36,605 nucleotides of DNA from Deltaproteobacteria bacterium (GCA_016190375.1 JACPQR010000167.1:1-36605), one strand, 5' to 3'; shown: positions 9,017-18,042, counted from the first letter of the stretch. Numbers and translations: made by a program. Notes: a model not told the origin generated them from the sequence alone.

Positions 9017-10034
9017 CGCCCTCGCGCTGGGCTGCGGGGCAGCGCCCAGCCTGCCGCGCGGCTACGAGCTCGCGCTCCGGCGTGCCGAGGGCCTCGAGCG
9101 CGACGGCCGGCACTCGGCCGCCGCCGACGCCTACGCGCAGAGTCGACTGCGCTGCGGCGGCCGCGCCGACCTGTGCGCGCGCGCCGCCGTTCGCGAGGCA
9201 GCCGAGCGCGAGCGTGCCGGTGAGCCCGACCGTGCACGGCGCTCTTACCTCGAGGCCGCGAGGCGGTGGCCGCACGATCGGGAGGCGCCGCGCGCCCTGA
9301 GGCGGGCGGCGAGGATCGATCTCGTTCAGGGCAGGGCCGACGACGGCCGAAGCCTGCTCAGGGCCGCGATCTCGAGGTATCCCGACCACGGCGACGCCGC
9401 CGCGGCGCTGAGGGACCTGCTCCAGTCCGTCGAGGATCGTGAGGGCGAGGCCGCGGCGCTCGCCGAGGCGACGTCGCTCGATCGCGTGGCGCGGGTGCGG
9501 TCGAGCGCGCTCGGCGACAACGTGCTGTACGCGATCGCGGCGCTCCGGATCCGTCTCGCGGACCCTGCGGCGGCCGAGCGAGCTCTCGTCGACCTCGTGG
9601 ACCGCTACCCGTATCCGCGGGGCGGCCTCTGGGACGAGGCGCTCTGGCTCCTCGCGGACCTCGCCGAGGTGAGGAGGGACTTCCGGGCGGTGGTCCGCTG
9701 GCTCGAGCGAATGGTCGCCGTGCAGGAGTCGTCGTCGATCGTCGGAAGCTACAACCTTCCGCGCTTCGACGACGCGGAGCTGCGAATCGCCCGGACCTGG
9801 CTCGGTCCGCTCGGCGACGCCCGGCGCGCAGTCCGCGCGGCAGAGCGCCTTCGCGATCGCTACCCCGACTCCGTCCTTCGCGACGATGCCATCGTGCTGC
9901 AGGCTCGAGCCGAAGAGGCGCTCGGTCACCACGAGCGGGCTTGCGCTCTCCGGTCGGTCCTGGCCCGCGAGGACCCCCACAGCCGCTACCTCAGGCCGGG
10001 CCGCTGGCCCGTTCGGTGCGGCCCGCGTCAGTAA
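8994..10034 (+). CDS. TPR-repeat lipoprotein
   Basis: About 346 residues. It begins with a hydrophobic signal and lipobox (ALALGC), then consists of alpha-helical TPR-like repeats: RAEGLERDGRHSAAADAYAQ, RRSYLEAARRWPHD, LLRAAISRYPDHGDA, AERALVDLVDRYP and RAAERLRDRYPDS. Such lipoproteins usually sit at the outer membrane and scaffold protein complexes. The start is uncertain. TTG 8994 gives a signal with no basic residues, whereas CTG 8976 has AGGGAG six bases upstream and adds MRLRAYL, making a normal lipoprotein signal. Either start lies inside the end of ltaE, so translation is probably coupled, although no metabolic link is apparent. The last codons fall in a short repeat shared with 10224-10243. 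Confidence 0.85.
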
Positions 10035-10243
10035 TTGCCTCTCGGCGCCACCGGCCGCGGGGCGGGTCGCAGACCCACCCCCGCTCGTCGCCGTCACCGG
10101 TCGCTGAGGAACGAGCGAACGAAGGCCGATTGACTCGGCCGTAGTGAGCGATCGTCCCGAGCGCCGAAGCGGGGGGGCCCGCGGTTGGCCTTCGGTTCGG
10201 TCGCAGACCCACCCGCGCTCAATGTGCGGCCCGTCTCAGTAAT
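10016..10243. repeat. Two short repeats in permuted order around a spacer
   Basis: Unit R1 (20 bases, 18 identical) lies at 10016-10035 and 10224-10243. Unit R2 (22 bases, 21 identical; GGTCGCAGACCCACCC core) lies at 10065-10086 and 10199-10220. The order is R1-R2 then R2-R1, all in the same orientation. The first R1 covers the TAA stop of the TPR lipoprotein gene and the second covers the stop of the minus-strand acidic gene. Between them is a perfect hairpin, GGCCGA-TTGAC-TCGGCC (10124-10140). No gene is visible in 10035-10235. Confidence 0.75.
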
Positions 10244-10637
10244 CCCCGCGGTCCTTCTTCTCTTCTTCTTCCTCTTCCTCTTCGTCGAGGTCGTCGTCGT
10301 CGTCGACATCCTCGTCGTCGTCCACGTCGGCCTCCTTGCCGTCGTCGTCCCCACCCTCGGCGAGCTCGTACTTCAGGTCGATGCTGACGTCGCCGAGCTG
10401 AGTCTCGATGAGCTCGAACAGCTCGTCGATGTCGTCGCCGGACCACTCGTCGAGCAGCTCGGTCAGGAACTCGAAGAAGTCGCCGGAGTCGAGCCGTCTC
10501 TCGATCTCCTCCACCTGCTCCTCGGTGAACGCATCGATGATGTCCTCGCGGAGCGTCTCGGTGTCCCCCTCCTCGATCGCGTCCTGCGCAGAGAGCCTGA
10601 TCTGCTTGACCGCTTTCTTGTCGAGGAAAATCTCCAT
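10236..10637 (-). CDS. Very acidic small protein, function unknown
   Basis: 133 residues, no signal or membrane segment. Residues 1-95 are predicted helical and rich in Glu and Leu (DAFTEEQVEEIERRLD, FFEFLTELLDEW, IDELFELIETQL). Residues about 97-133 are an almost uninterrupted Asp/Glu tail, ending in KKDRGDY. A purine-rich ribosome site (GGAGAGG) precedes ATG 10637. I do not recognise a family. Acidic tails of this kind occur in nucleic-acid mimics, histone-chaperone-like proteins and calcium-buffering proteins, but none of these is supported here beyond composition. It stands alone, convergent with the TPR lipoprotein gene and divergent from the signalling operon at 10875. Confidence 0.85.
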   Translation of the reverse strand: MEIFLDKKAVKQIRLSAQDAIEEGDTETLREDIIDAFTEEQVEEIERRLDSGDFFEFLTELLDEWSGDDIDELFELIETQLGDVSIDLKYELAEGGDDDGKEADVDDDEDVDDDDDLDEEEEEEEEKKDRGDY

Positions 10638-10713
10638 CCGCCTCTCCGTAGCCCGCTCGACCCGGGGTCCCCGGCGATCTGAGCTCGCTGGGGTGGGACC
10701 CGTGAGCCGTCCC

Positions 10714-10742
10714 TACCTACGCGGTCCGTTTCTGGGTGTCAA
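10714..10742 (-). promoter_or_regulatory. Candidate promoter for the acidic-protein gene
   Basis: On the minus strand a perfect -35 TTGACA (10737-10742) is followed after 17 bases by TAGGTA (10714-10719), a weak -10. The leader to ATG 10637 would be about 70 bases. The rest of the 10638-10874 gap shows no clear promoter for the plus-strand operon; TTGACT at 10837-10842 lacks a good -10. Confidence 0.4.
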
Positions 10743-10874
10743 GGTCGTCCCACCCTTGCAAGGGCCCTCGCGTGGCGAGCGTCGAATCGCCTGAGTTCCC
10801 GATGCGTTCACGCCCCGGGTCCCGAGGTCACACTCCTTGACTCCGGGAACTGCCCCGGGTTCCAATCAGAGGCC

Positions 10875-12419
10875 GTGCCCGCCTGCGCGCACTGCGGTTC
10901 GAACAACTCCGAAGGCTTGAAGTTCTGCCAGGACTGCGGGCAGAAGCTGGCGTCTTCGCCACTCTCGCCGCGGCGCACCCAGGAGCCTGCGGCGGTCGTG
11001 GCCGTGAGCGGCGCGGCGCCCGCTGCCGCGAGCACGTTCGTACCCGGAGTCATCGAAGCTCGTCGCGCGATCCCCGACACGGGCGCCCGTCCGTCCGCCG
11101 CTCCCCTCGGGCCGGTCGTTCCGTGTCCGCGCTGCTCGGTCGACAATCGATCCGGGATGAACTTCTGCAAGATGTGCGGCGCGCTCTTGCCGCGGCCCTC
11201 GGCCTCCGAGAAGGCCCCGGCCGCGGCTGCACCGAGCTCGGCCCCGCCGCGAACGATCTCGCCACCGGACGAAGTCTCGAGCGGCGAGAGCGCCGGCTCG
11301 GCGCGGCGGAGCCCGATCGGTCCCATCTGCTCGCGCTGCCGGGGCGCCAACGCCGCCGGAGCCGAGTTCTGTCGCTTCTGTGGGACGCCGCTCGCCCCGG
11401 GCGCCTCCCCTGGCCAATCTCGAGCTCCCGCGTCCGGCCCGGAGCCGGCAGACGACCGCGACACCGTGACCGTGGCCGCCAAGGTCTTCGCCCCCGAGGC
11501 ATCCGTCCCGCCGAGCTCGCCTGCGGGCGCCACGCCACGGACCATGCCCGCTTCGCCGTCGCCGATCATCGCCGTCTCCGGGCCCGGGCGGTCGGCGGCT
11601 CCCGACGCAGCGTCGCCTGGATCGGTCAGCGTGGGAGAAAGCGCGGCGCCGCCTTCCGGACCGGCCTTCAAGACCGACCCGATGCCGGTCCATGGCTTGC
11701 CCGATGCGCAGTCGCCCCACCCCCCGAAGGCGACCGACGCCCTCGGTGCCAGAGCGGCGCCCGCCGTGGCGCAGCTCAAGACGCTGCTTCGCGACGGAAC
11801 CGAGGGACCGAGCTACCCGGTCGTCGGGGACCAGACGGACATCGGGCGAGAGGAAGGAAACATCCTTCTGCCGGACGACCCCTATATTTGCCCGCGCCAC
11901 GCGCGAGTCACACGCAGGGAAGGGAGGTTCTATCTGCGCGATCTCGAGTCGGTGAACGGCCTGTTCCTGCGAATCGATGGACCGGTCGAGCTACACGATC
12001 ACGACGCGATCCTCGTGGGCCAGCAGCTCCTCGTCTTCGAGCTCCTCGAGGACGCGGAGGTGGGGCTCGGTCCGGCCATCCAGCACGGAACGCTCGTCTT
12101 CGGCACGCCGGAGCTGCCTCGGCTGGCCCGCCTGTGCCAGGCGACGACCGAAGGCGTCCCGAGGGACCTCTACCACCTGCACCGAACCGAAACGAGCATC
12201 GGGCGCGAGGTGGGTGATATCGTATTCACCGATGATTCCTTCCTCTCGAGGAGGCACGCCTCCGTGACCCTGGATCCGACCACGCGCCGGTTCGTGCTTC
12301 GCGACGCGGACTCGTCGAACGGCACGTACCTGCGCTTTCGAGGCGAGCGGGAGATCCACTTCGGCGATCGGTTCCGCGTGGGCCAGCACTTGTTCCGCTT
12401 CGAGCCCGTGAGCGCATAG
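10875..12419 (+). CDS. Triple zinc-ribbon, double FHA protein
   Basis: 514 residues, cytosolic. Three zinc ribbons with CxxC-x10-CxxC spacing lie at Cys4/7/18/21, Cys84/87/98/101 and Cys152/155/166/169, joined by Ala/Pro/Ser linkers. After a long disordered linker come two FHA domains, which bind phosphothreonine: FHA1 at about 300-392 (IGREEGNILLPDD, Arg325) and FHA2 at about 430-512 (IGREVGDIVFTDD, FLSRRHASV, SSNGTYLR). In FHA1 the usual Ser of the S-x-x-H motif is Cys339 (ICPRHA) and the Asn-Gly turn is kept. GTG 10875 is the start because the first CxxC begins four codons in. The next gene starts at the base after this stop. It is probably an adaptor that reads Thr phosphorylation by the kinase encoded at 16206. 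Confidence 0.92.
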   Translation: MPACAHCGSNNSEGLKFCQDCGQKLASSPLSPRRTQEPAAVVAVSGAAPAAASTFVPGVIEARRAIPDTGARPSAAPLGPVVPCPRCSVDNRSGMNFCKMCGALLPRPSASEKAPAAAAPSSAPPRTISPPDEVSSGESAGSARRSPIGPICSRCRGANAAGAEFCRFCGTPLAPGASPGQSRAPASGPEPADDRDTVTVAAKVFAPEASVPPSSPAGATPRTMPASPSPIIAVSGPGRSAAPDAASPGSVSVGESAAPPSGPAFKTDPMPVHGLPDAQSPHPPKATDALGARAAPAVAQLKTLLRDGTEGPSYPVVGDQTDIGREEGNILLPDDPYICPRHARVTRREGRFYLRDLESVNGLFLRIDGPVELHDHDAILVGQQLLVFELLEDAEVGLGPAIQHGTLVFGTPELPRLARLCQATTEGVPRDLYHLHRTETSIGREVGDIVFTDDSFLSRRHASVTLDPTTRRFVLRDADSSNGTYLRFRGEREIHFGDRFRVGQHLFRFEPVSA

Positions 12420-14612
12420 GTGTCGGACAAACCCGAAAGCGCATCGACGACCTCGGCGGGCGAGCACTCCGACACGGTGCCCGAGACGCCGGCGGTTTCC
12501 GCTCCCGCCGGGGCGCGCGCCGACAGCCACTCGACCGACGAGCGAACCGCTCCGGGGATCGGCCCGGGCTCGATGGCGACATCGGGCACGGCCACCGTTC
12601 CCTCACCGGCGGCTCCGTCTGCAGCAGGGGCCACGCTGACCGGCCCACCCCCGACGATGCCGGTCACCGACCCTGGGCGAACGACCGACGCCGTCGATGA
12701 GGCCAAGACCACGCCCTTCCTCCAGCCGGGTGCGATGCCGGGACAGGCCGATCAGGCGGGCGGCGGTAGCCCACCGGCACCGCCCACGGCCGCGCAGACA
12801 TCCGCGACGCCTCCGCCCTCGGGCGGGGCGCCGGCCGCGGGGCCTCCTGGGACGGGCGCGGCCAAGGACGAGTCGATCGTCGCCTCGGACCTGGCCGCGG
12901 CCAAGGCCCTCGCCGCTGCGCCGGCGAAGGGTGCGGCGGTTCACGTGAACGTCTTCGGCAGGACCGAGGTCGGGCTGGTTCGCGAGCACAACGAGGACAA
13001 CTTCCTGGTCGCCGACCTGACGACGGGCAACCGCAGCCTCTTGCCCGAGGTGCGGAGCCACGACGTCGGCAAGCGCGGCAGCCTCTTCGTGGTGTGCGAC
13101 GGGATGGGCGGCGCCGCCGCCGGCGAGGTCGCGAGCCAGCTCGCGGTCGACACGATCTTCGAACGGCTGCTGGCCGCCGAGCCTCCGAGGTCCGGCCTCG
13201 AGCTGGCACGCGAGATCGTCTCGGCCATCGAGGAGGCCGGGTCGAGGATCTTCTCGTCGGCGAAGCTCGATCGCAGCCGGCGCGGCATGGGCACGACGGT
13301 CACCGCCGCGGGGCTCCTCGACTCGGAGCTCTTCCTCGCGCAAGTGGGAGACAGCCGCGGCTACGTCGTACGCGGCGACCAGATCCAGCTCGTCACGAGG
13401 GACCAGTCGCTCGTCAACCAGCTCATCGAGGCCGGTCAGCTCACGCCGGAAGAAGCCGAGGCATTCGAGCATTCGAACATCATCCTGCAGGCGCTCGGCA
13501 CGGCCGCCGAGGTCTCCGTCGACGTGACGCACGTCATGCTCCGCAAGGGCGACACCCTCGTCGTGTGCAGCGACGGCCTGTCCGGGCTGGTGTCGGCGGA
13601 CCAGATCAAGGAGACCGTGCTCGCGGTCCCCGAGCCAATCGAGTGCTGCAAGCGGCTCACGGAGATGGCCAACTCCGCGGGCGGTCACGACAACATCACG
13701 GTCATCGTGGCTCGATTCGAGGGCGACGAGGTGCCCGAGCCGAAGCCCGAGGACCTGCTGGTGTTCGAGCGCGTTCAGGCTCCTTCGGCCGACCGAGCGG
13801 TCGACGAGCCGGCCCGGAGCGTGTCGGCCAAGGAATCACCGGCGTCGTCCGCCGGCGAGGGGGCGTTCTCGGAGCCCGACGCCGAGCCGGAGCCGCGTCG
13901 GCGGGGGGGCGTGCCTCTCCTCCTCCTCGTCCTGGTGCTCCTTGCAGCCGCGTCGCTCGCGTACGTGATCTTCGGCGGTGGCTGGGTGCCAGGGCAGCCC
14001 GAGGCTGCGCCCACCGTGACCGTCGCCGTGCCGTCGCCGCCCCCGCCGTTACCGAGCGCGTCGCCCCCGCCGTCGGACCCGGCACCGGCCCGCAACACCC
14101 CGGCCCAGGCCCCGGCTCCGACGGCGACGCCGACCAGCTTCCACACCCGGATCGCCGGCGCGAGCCTTCGCGTCGACGGCGCCGACCGTGGGCGTTTCCG
14201 CGACGGCGCCGTGAAGATCCCGCTAGCCCCTGGGCCGCACGACGTCTCGGTGATCGTCGGCGGCAGTGCCGTCGTCTCCAAGCGGGTGACGGTGCTCGCG
14301 GGGGTCGACAACGACTTCACCCTGGAAGAGCCGGGGCGCGGATCCGACGCCGCGCCGGCGCCGCTCGCGCCAGTCGCGCCGGTCCCGCTCGGTGGCGAGG
14401 AGCCAGACGTGGCCAGGGCCAACCCGCCGCGGGTCCCTCCGCCGACGAAGGCTCCGAACCGCCGGCTCCCGGACGAGACGTCCAGTAGACCCCAGCCTCC
14501 GCCCGAACCGCCGCCGACCTCCGACGGGCTTCCGGCCAACCCGTTCGATCAGCGCAAGTCCGGGCCCCCGAGAGGCCAAAGGGGGGCGGCGCCGCCCGGA
14601 CAGCCGTTCTGA
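12420..14612 (+). CDS. Membrane PP2C-type Ser/Thr phosphatase with PEGA-like tail
   Basis: 730 residues. A low-complexity Ala/Pro/Thr region (1-170) precedes a PP2C/PPM phosphatase domain (about 175-435). Metal-binding aspartates are visible in REHNEDN (Asp193), VCDGMGG (Asp227), CSDGLSG and GGHDNITV; GMGTTVTA and QVGDSRGYVVR are also typical. A membrane span (about 498-518, LLLLVLVLLAAASLAYVIF) separates it from a proline-rich stretch and a PEGA-like beta module (about 572-638) outside. The enzyme should dephosphorylate Thr/Ser on proteins at the inner face of the membrane, presumably opposing the kinase at 16206-17990. The GTG start follows the previous stop directly. A start further inside the disordered N-terminus cannot be excluded. 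Confidence 0.94.
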   Translation: MSDKPESASTTSAGEHSDTVPETPAVSAPAGARADSHSTDERTAPGIGPGSMATSGTATVPSPAAPSAAGATLTGPPPTMPVTDPGRTTDAVDEAKTTPFLQPGAMPGQADQAGGGSPPAPPTAAQTSATPPPSGGAPAAGPPGTGAAKDESIVASDLAAAKALAAAPAKGAAVHVNVFGRTEVGLVREHNEDNFLVADLTTGNRSLLPEVRSHDVGKRGSLFVVCDGMGGAAAGEVASQLAVDTIFERLLAAEPPRSGLELAREIVSAIEEAGSRIFSSAKLDRSRRGMGTTVTAAGLLDSELFLAQVGDSRGYVVRGDQIQLVTRDQSLVNQLIEAGQLTPEEAEAFEHSNIILQALGTAAEVSVDVTHVMLRKGDTLVVCSDGLSGLVSADQIKETVLAVPEPIECCKRLTEMANSAGGHDNITVIVARFEGDEVPEPKPEDLLVFERVQAPSADRAVDEPARSVSAKESPASSAGEGAFSEPDAEPEPRRRGGVPLLLLVLVLLAAASLAYVIFGGGWVPGQPEAAPTVTVAVPSPPPPLPSASPPPSDPAPARNTPAQAPAPTATPTSFHTRIAGASLRVDGADRGRFRDGAVKIPLAPGPHDVSVIVGGSAVVSKRVTVLAGVDNDFTLEEPGRGSDAAPAPLAPVAPVPLGGEEPDVARANPPRVPPPTKAPNRRLPDETSSRPQPPPEPPPTSDGLPANPFDQRKSGPPRGQRGAAPPGQPF

Positions 14613-14631
14613 GAAGATCGTACAGGCCGCG

Positions 14632-16209
14632 ATGATCCGACTCCACCACGTCTTCGGCGCGCAGACCGGCAGGGTTCAGGAGATCGACAAGCCGCTCGTC
14701 CGCTGCGGCCGGCTGCCCGACAACGAAGTCGCCTTCGACCCTCACGCCGACATCGACTCGTCGGGACGGCACGCCGAGCTGCGGTGCGAGGAGGGCGTCT
14801 GGTACGTCGTGGACGTCGGGAGCCGGAACGGCACGATGGTCAACAACCAGCGCGTCCAGCGCCAGCGACTTCAGGACGGCGACGTGATCGAGTTCGGCAA
14901 GGGAGGCCCCCGGCTGCGCGTCGAGATCGTCGGGGCCCCTCCCGTCCTCGGCCGTGCGGCGACCGAGCTCGCGGCCGCGCACCCGTCGCCGACTCCGCCG
15001 GGGCAGGTCGTCGTGCATCCGCAGGGAGCGCCGGGGCAGCCGGCCGCGTCGCCGCCGCCGTCAGCGCCCGCCCAGAGGGCGGAGGAAACGCCGGGGAAAG
15101 CGACCGTGGCGATGATGATCGCCTCGGCGGTGAAGGGGCAGGGGAAGAGCACCGCCGAGATCCAGGCCATCACGGCGGCAGCCGTCAACAAGAGCTCGCG
15201 GAACCTCAAGATCGCGCTCGCGGCGGTCTCGGTGCTGTTCGTGGTCGCCGTCGTCGGCGGCGTCCTGGCGTTTCTCTCTCAGAGGAGCGACGTCGAGTCG
15301 CAGCGGACCGAGCTCAGGAGCGCCTACGCGCGCCTCGAGCAGCTCAACCAGGCCGGCAACGCGACGCGCGCGCAGGACACCGCGGAGCGCGCCGCGCTCC
15401 AGGGCAGGATCCAGGAGCTCTCGCATCAGCTCGAGGAGAACGCGCGCGGGCCCGGTACGCGAATCGCGCAGGACAACCAACGCACCGTCTTCATGCTGGC
15501 CGCCGTCAAGCCGGGCCGTCCCGAGGAGCTCGGCTTCTGCACCGGGTTCGCGGTCCGCGCGGACATGCTGGCCACGAACGCGCACTGCGTCCTCGAGATG
15601 CAGCGCCTGCAGACCGAGGGAGCGCAGTTCGTCGCGCTCCCGAACGGCGGGCAGGGAGGGCGATTCCAGGTCGTCTGGATGGCGCGGCATCCGAACTACC
15701 GGCCGGACTCGCCGAACCCTACCGAGGATTGCGGGCTCGTCCGGATCTCGGGCCAGACGGGGCAGACCGTTCGCCTGGCGCCCCCGGAACAGCTTGCGCG
15801 GCTTCAGCCAGGTGACACGATCTACGTCTATGGCTTTCCCGGCAACCTGATGGAAGCGCGGTCGCCAGTCGCCACCATCACTGCCGGGGTCATCGGCCGG
15901 ATCACGAATTTCCAGGGGCTGGGGGCTCCGTTCGCCACGAGCCTCCTTCTCCAGCACAGCGCGTTCACGAGCCCGGGAACGAGCGGCAGCCCGATCTTCG
16001 ACAACGGAGGGGCCGTGATCGGCGTGAACACGGGGGCTTTCCGCCGGCTCTCCGAGCAGACGGTCGTGGATCCGTCGACCGGCAGGCGCGGGAACATCCT
16101 GATGACGCAGGATCTCGCCGGCTACGCCTTCGGCGTGCGCAGCGACCTCGTACAGTCGCTCCTGATGGGTCTCGAGATGAGCCCAGGTGCGCTCGGAGGC
16201 TTCAGGTGA
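14632..16209 (+). CDS. FHA-transmembrane-trypsin-like serine protease
   Basis: 525 residues. An N-terminal FHA domain (about 15-100; CGRLPDNEVAFD, SSGRHAEL, GSRNGTMVNN) should face the cytosol. After a Pro-rich linker comes one membrane span (192-216) and a coiled-coil stalk (about 220-275), then a trypsin/HtrA-fold protease domain (about 280-520) on the outer side. The catalytic triad is complete: His318 in TNAHC, Asp366 in TEDCGLVRI and Ser451 in GTSGSP. No PDZ domain is present. ATG 14632 is used; it lies 19 bases after the phosphatase stop, and the longer open frame overlaps that gene. The downstream kinase start overlaps this stop as GTGA. The architecture suggests that binding of a phosphothreonine protein inside could tune proteolysis outside. 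This is inference; the substrates are unknown. Confidence 0.94.
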   Translation: MIRLHHVFGAQTGRVQEIDKPLVRCGRLPDNEVAFDPHADIDSSGRHAELRCEEGVWYVVDVGSRNGTMVNNQRVQRQRLQDGDVIEFGKGGPRLRVEIVGAPPVLGRAATELAAAHPSPTPPGQVVVHPQGAPGQPAASPPPSAPAQRAEETPGKATVAMMIASAVKGQGKSTAEIQAITAAAVNKSSRNLKIALAAVSVLFVVAVVGGVLAFLSQRSDVESQRTELRSAYARLEQLNQAGNATRAQDTAERAALQGRIQELSHQLEENARGPGTRIAQDNQRTVFMLAAVKPGRPEELGFCTGFAVRADMLATNAHCVLEMQRLQTEGAQFVALPNGGQGGRFQVVWMARHPNYRPDSPNPTEDCGLVRISGQTGQTVRLAPPEQLARLQPGDTIYVYGFPGNLMEARSPVATITAGVIGRITNFQGLGAPFATSLLLQHSAFTSPGTSGSPIFDNGGAVIGVNTGAFRRLSEQTVVDPSTGRRGNILMTQDLAGYAFGVRSDLVQSLLMGLEMSPGALGGFR

Positions 16210-17990
16210 GCGCGCAACCCTCGGCCTGTCGAGCCTGCGGGGCCTCCGTCACCGTGGCGTCTCGCTTCTGCCCGTCCTGCGGCGGTCCGCTGATCGCTCC
16301 TCAGCAAGCGTCGTCGCCAGGCGATCCCTGGATCGGAAAGCTCGTTGCCGGGCGGTTCCGGGTCATGGAGAAGCTCGGTGCGGGCGGCATGGGAGTCGTC
16401 TACAAGGCCGAGCAGGTCGCGATGCGCCGCCCCGTGGCGCTAAAGATGCTGCACCCGCAGCTCGTGCAGGACACCGAGGTCGTCACGAGGTTCGAGAACG
16501 AGGCCGCTGCCTGCAGCCGGCTGACGCATCCGAACACGATCACGGTCCACGACTTCGGCCAGGCCGAGGACGGCTCCCTCTTCATCGCGATGGAGTTCAT
16601 CCCGGGCCGCTCGCTGGAGGCCATCCTCCACAAGGAGGGCGCGCTGCCGTGGACGCGAGTGGTCGACATCGCGCTCCAGATCTGCGGGTCGCTCGGGGAA
16701 GCGCACGCGGTGGGCATCGTCCACCGAGACCTCAAGCCCGGCAACATCATGCTGTTCGATCGCCCGGGCCGGGCCGACTCGGTGAAGGTGCTCGACTTTG
16801 GAATTGCGAAGATATGCCAGGGCACGCCGGGCACCGATCAGCGGCAGGCGCTGACGCGGACCGGGATGGTGTTCGGCACGCCGCAGTACATGTCGCCCGA
16901 GCAGATCAAGGGCGAGAAGGTCGGGCCTCGATCGGACCTGTACGCGGTCGGCATCATCCTCTACGAGATGCTGACCGGGGACCTGCCCTTCTCGGCCGAG
17001 ACGCCGATGGGGCTCCTGACGAAGCACCTGCTCGAGGTGCCACGGCCCATCCGGGACGCCTTCCCGGGCGTGTCGGTCCCGCGTTCGCTCGAGGCCGCGG
17101 TGATGAGCGCGATGGCGAAGGACGTCGCGGGGCGCCAGGCGTCGATGGAGGATCTGGCGCGCGAGCTCGAGGCGACGCTCGGAGACTCGCCGTCCGTGCC
17201 ACCGCCGTCCGTCGTCATCCCGCTCTCCTCTGAGCGGCCCGTTTCCCCGCGCTCCGCGAAGATCGCGACCCCCGCGCCGACTCCCTCCGGTCCGACGCCG
17301 GCAACGCGTGTCACTCCGGGCTCGCCGACGCCCGTGGTGGCCGAGGTGGACCGCCCGGCCGTCGCCCGACGTCCGGGGAGGACCGCGCTCGTCTCTGCCC
17401 TCGCGATCGCGGGTCTATGCGCTGCCGCCGTTGGCGGCTGGGCCCTCATGGTCGATGACGCGGCGTCGGGTGGGGACGGTCCGGCGGAGCGCCCGGTGTC
17501 GCCGTCTCCGAGCGTCCCCGTCGCTGCGCCCACTGCTTTGGGACCCTTGCAGCCGGCCATCCGCGCCCCCCAGGGCGGGCCGGCTCCGCAGCTTCCCGTG
17601 GCACCCGTCGTGACGGTCCAGGGCTGCACCGTGGAAGGCAGCGGCGCCGCGTCCGACCTTGCGCGTGCTCTCCAGGATCGGATCGGACCGCTACGGGAGT
17701 GCGTCGCCGACCATGACGCCGACCTCCGCTACGACGTCGGCGGCCAGCCGCCCGGGCCCCGCGGTTTGACGGGCGTTCGAGGCGGTGCCGCTGACTGCGT
17801 CCTTCGCGTGCTGCGGTCCATCGATCACTCGACGCTCGATGGCCAGCGCGTGACGGTCGGGCTCGAGATCGGCCAGGCGCGCTGCAGCGGCCGGGTGCAG
17901 GTGGCTCGGCCGCGGCCAGCGGGCGGGCGGCCCGGACATGGCGGGAGGGGCCCGAAGGACCAGGTCCTCGGAGGTCCAACCTCCCGATGA
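16206..17990 (+). CDS. Zinc-ribbon Ser/Thr protein kinase, membrane-anchored
   Basis: 594 residues. An N-terminal zinc ribbon (Cys8, 11, 22, 25) leads into a Hanks-type kinase (about 47-320): GAGGMG loop, Lys80 in VALK, HRDLKPGN with Asp175, LDFGIAK, GTPQYMSPEQ, RSDLYAVGIILYEMLTG. A Ser/Pro-rich linker, one membrane span (about 394-416) and an outer C-terminal region (about 470-594) follow. That region has a pair of cysteines (LRECVAD, AADCVLRVL) and a layout reminiscent of the AgmX/PglI C-terminal domain, a resemblance I rate as weak. The GTG start overlaps the protease stop by four bases. In this operon it is the evident writer of phosphothreonine marks for the FHA proteins around it. Confidence 0.95.
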   Translation: MSAQPSACRACGASVTVASRFCPSCGGPLIAPQQASSPGDPWIGKLVAGRFRVMEKLGAGGMGVVYKAEQVAMRRPVALKMLHPQLVQDTEVVTRFENEAAACSRLTHPNTITVHDFGQAEDGSLFIAMEFIPGRSLEAILHKEGALPWTRVVDIALQICGSLGEAHAVGIVHRDLKPGNIMLFDRPGRADSVKVLDFGIAKICQGTPGTDQRQALTRTGMVFGTPQYMSPEQIKGEKVGPRSDLYAVGIILYEMLTGDLPFSAETPMGLLTKHLLEVPRPIRDAFPGVSVPRSLEAAVMSAMAKDVAGRQASMEDLARELEATLGDSPSVPPPSVVIPLSSERPVSPRSAKIATPAPTPSGPTPATRVTPGSPTPVVAEVDRPAVARRPGRTALVSALAIAGLCAAAVGGWALMVDDAASGGDGPAERPVSPSPSVPVAAPTALGPLQPAIRAPQGGPAPQLPVAPVVTVQGCTVEGSGAASDLARALQDRIGPLRECVADHDADLRYDVGGQPPGPRGLTGVRGGAADCVLRVLRSIDHSTLDGQRVTVGLEIGQARCSGRVQVARPRPAGGRPGHGGRGPKDQVLGGPTSR

Positions 17991-18042
17991 GAGACCTCGC
18001 GTTGTCATCCTCGCCGCAAGCACGTACGATTGGATCTCTGCG

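Noticed and set aside
10837..10865. Promoter for the signalling operon built on TTGACT at 10837-10842
   Set aside because: No acceptable -10 hexamer lies 16-18 bases downstream; no GG-N10-GC sigma54 element was found in the gap either.
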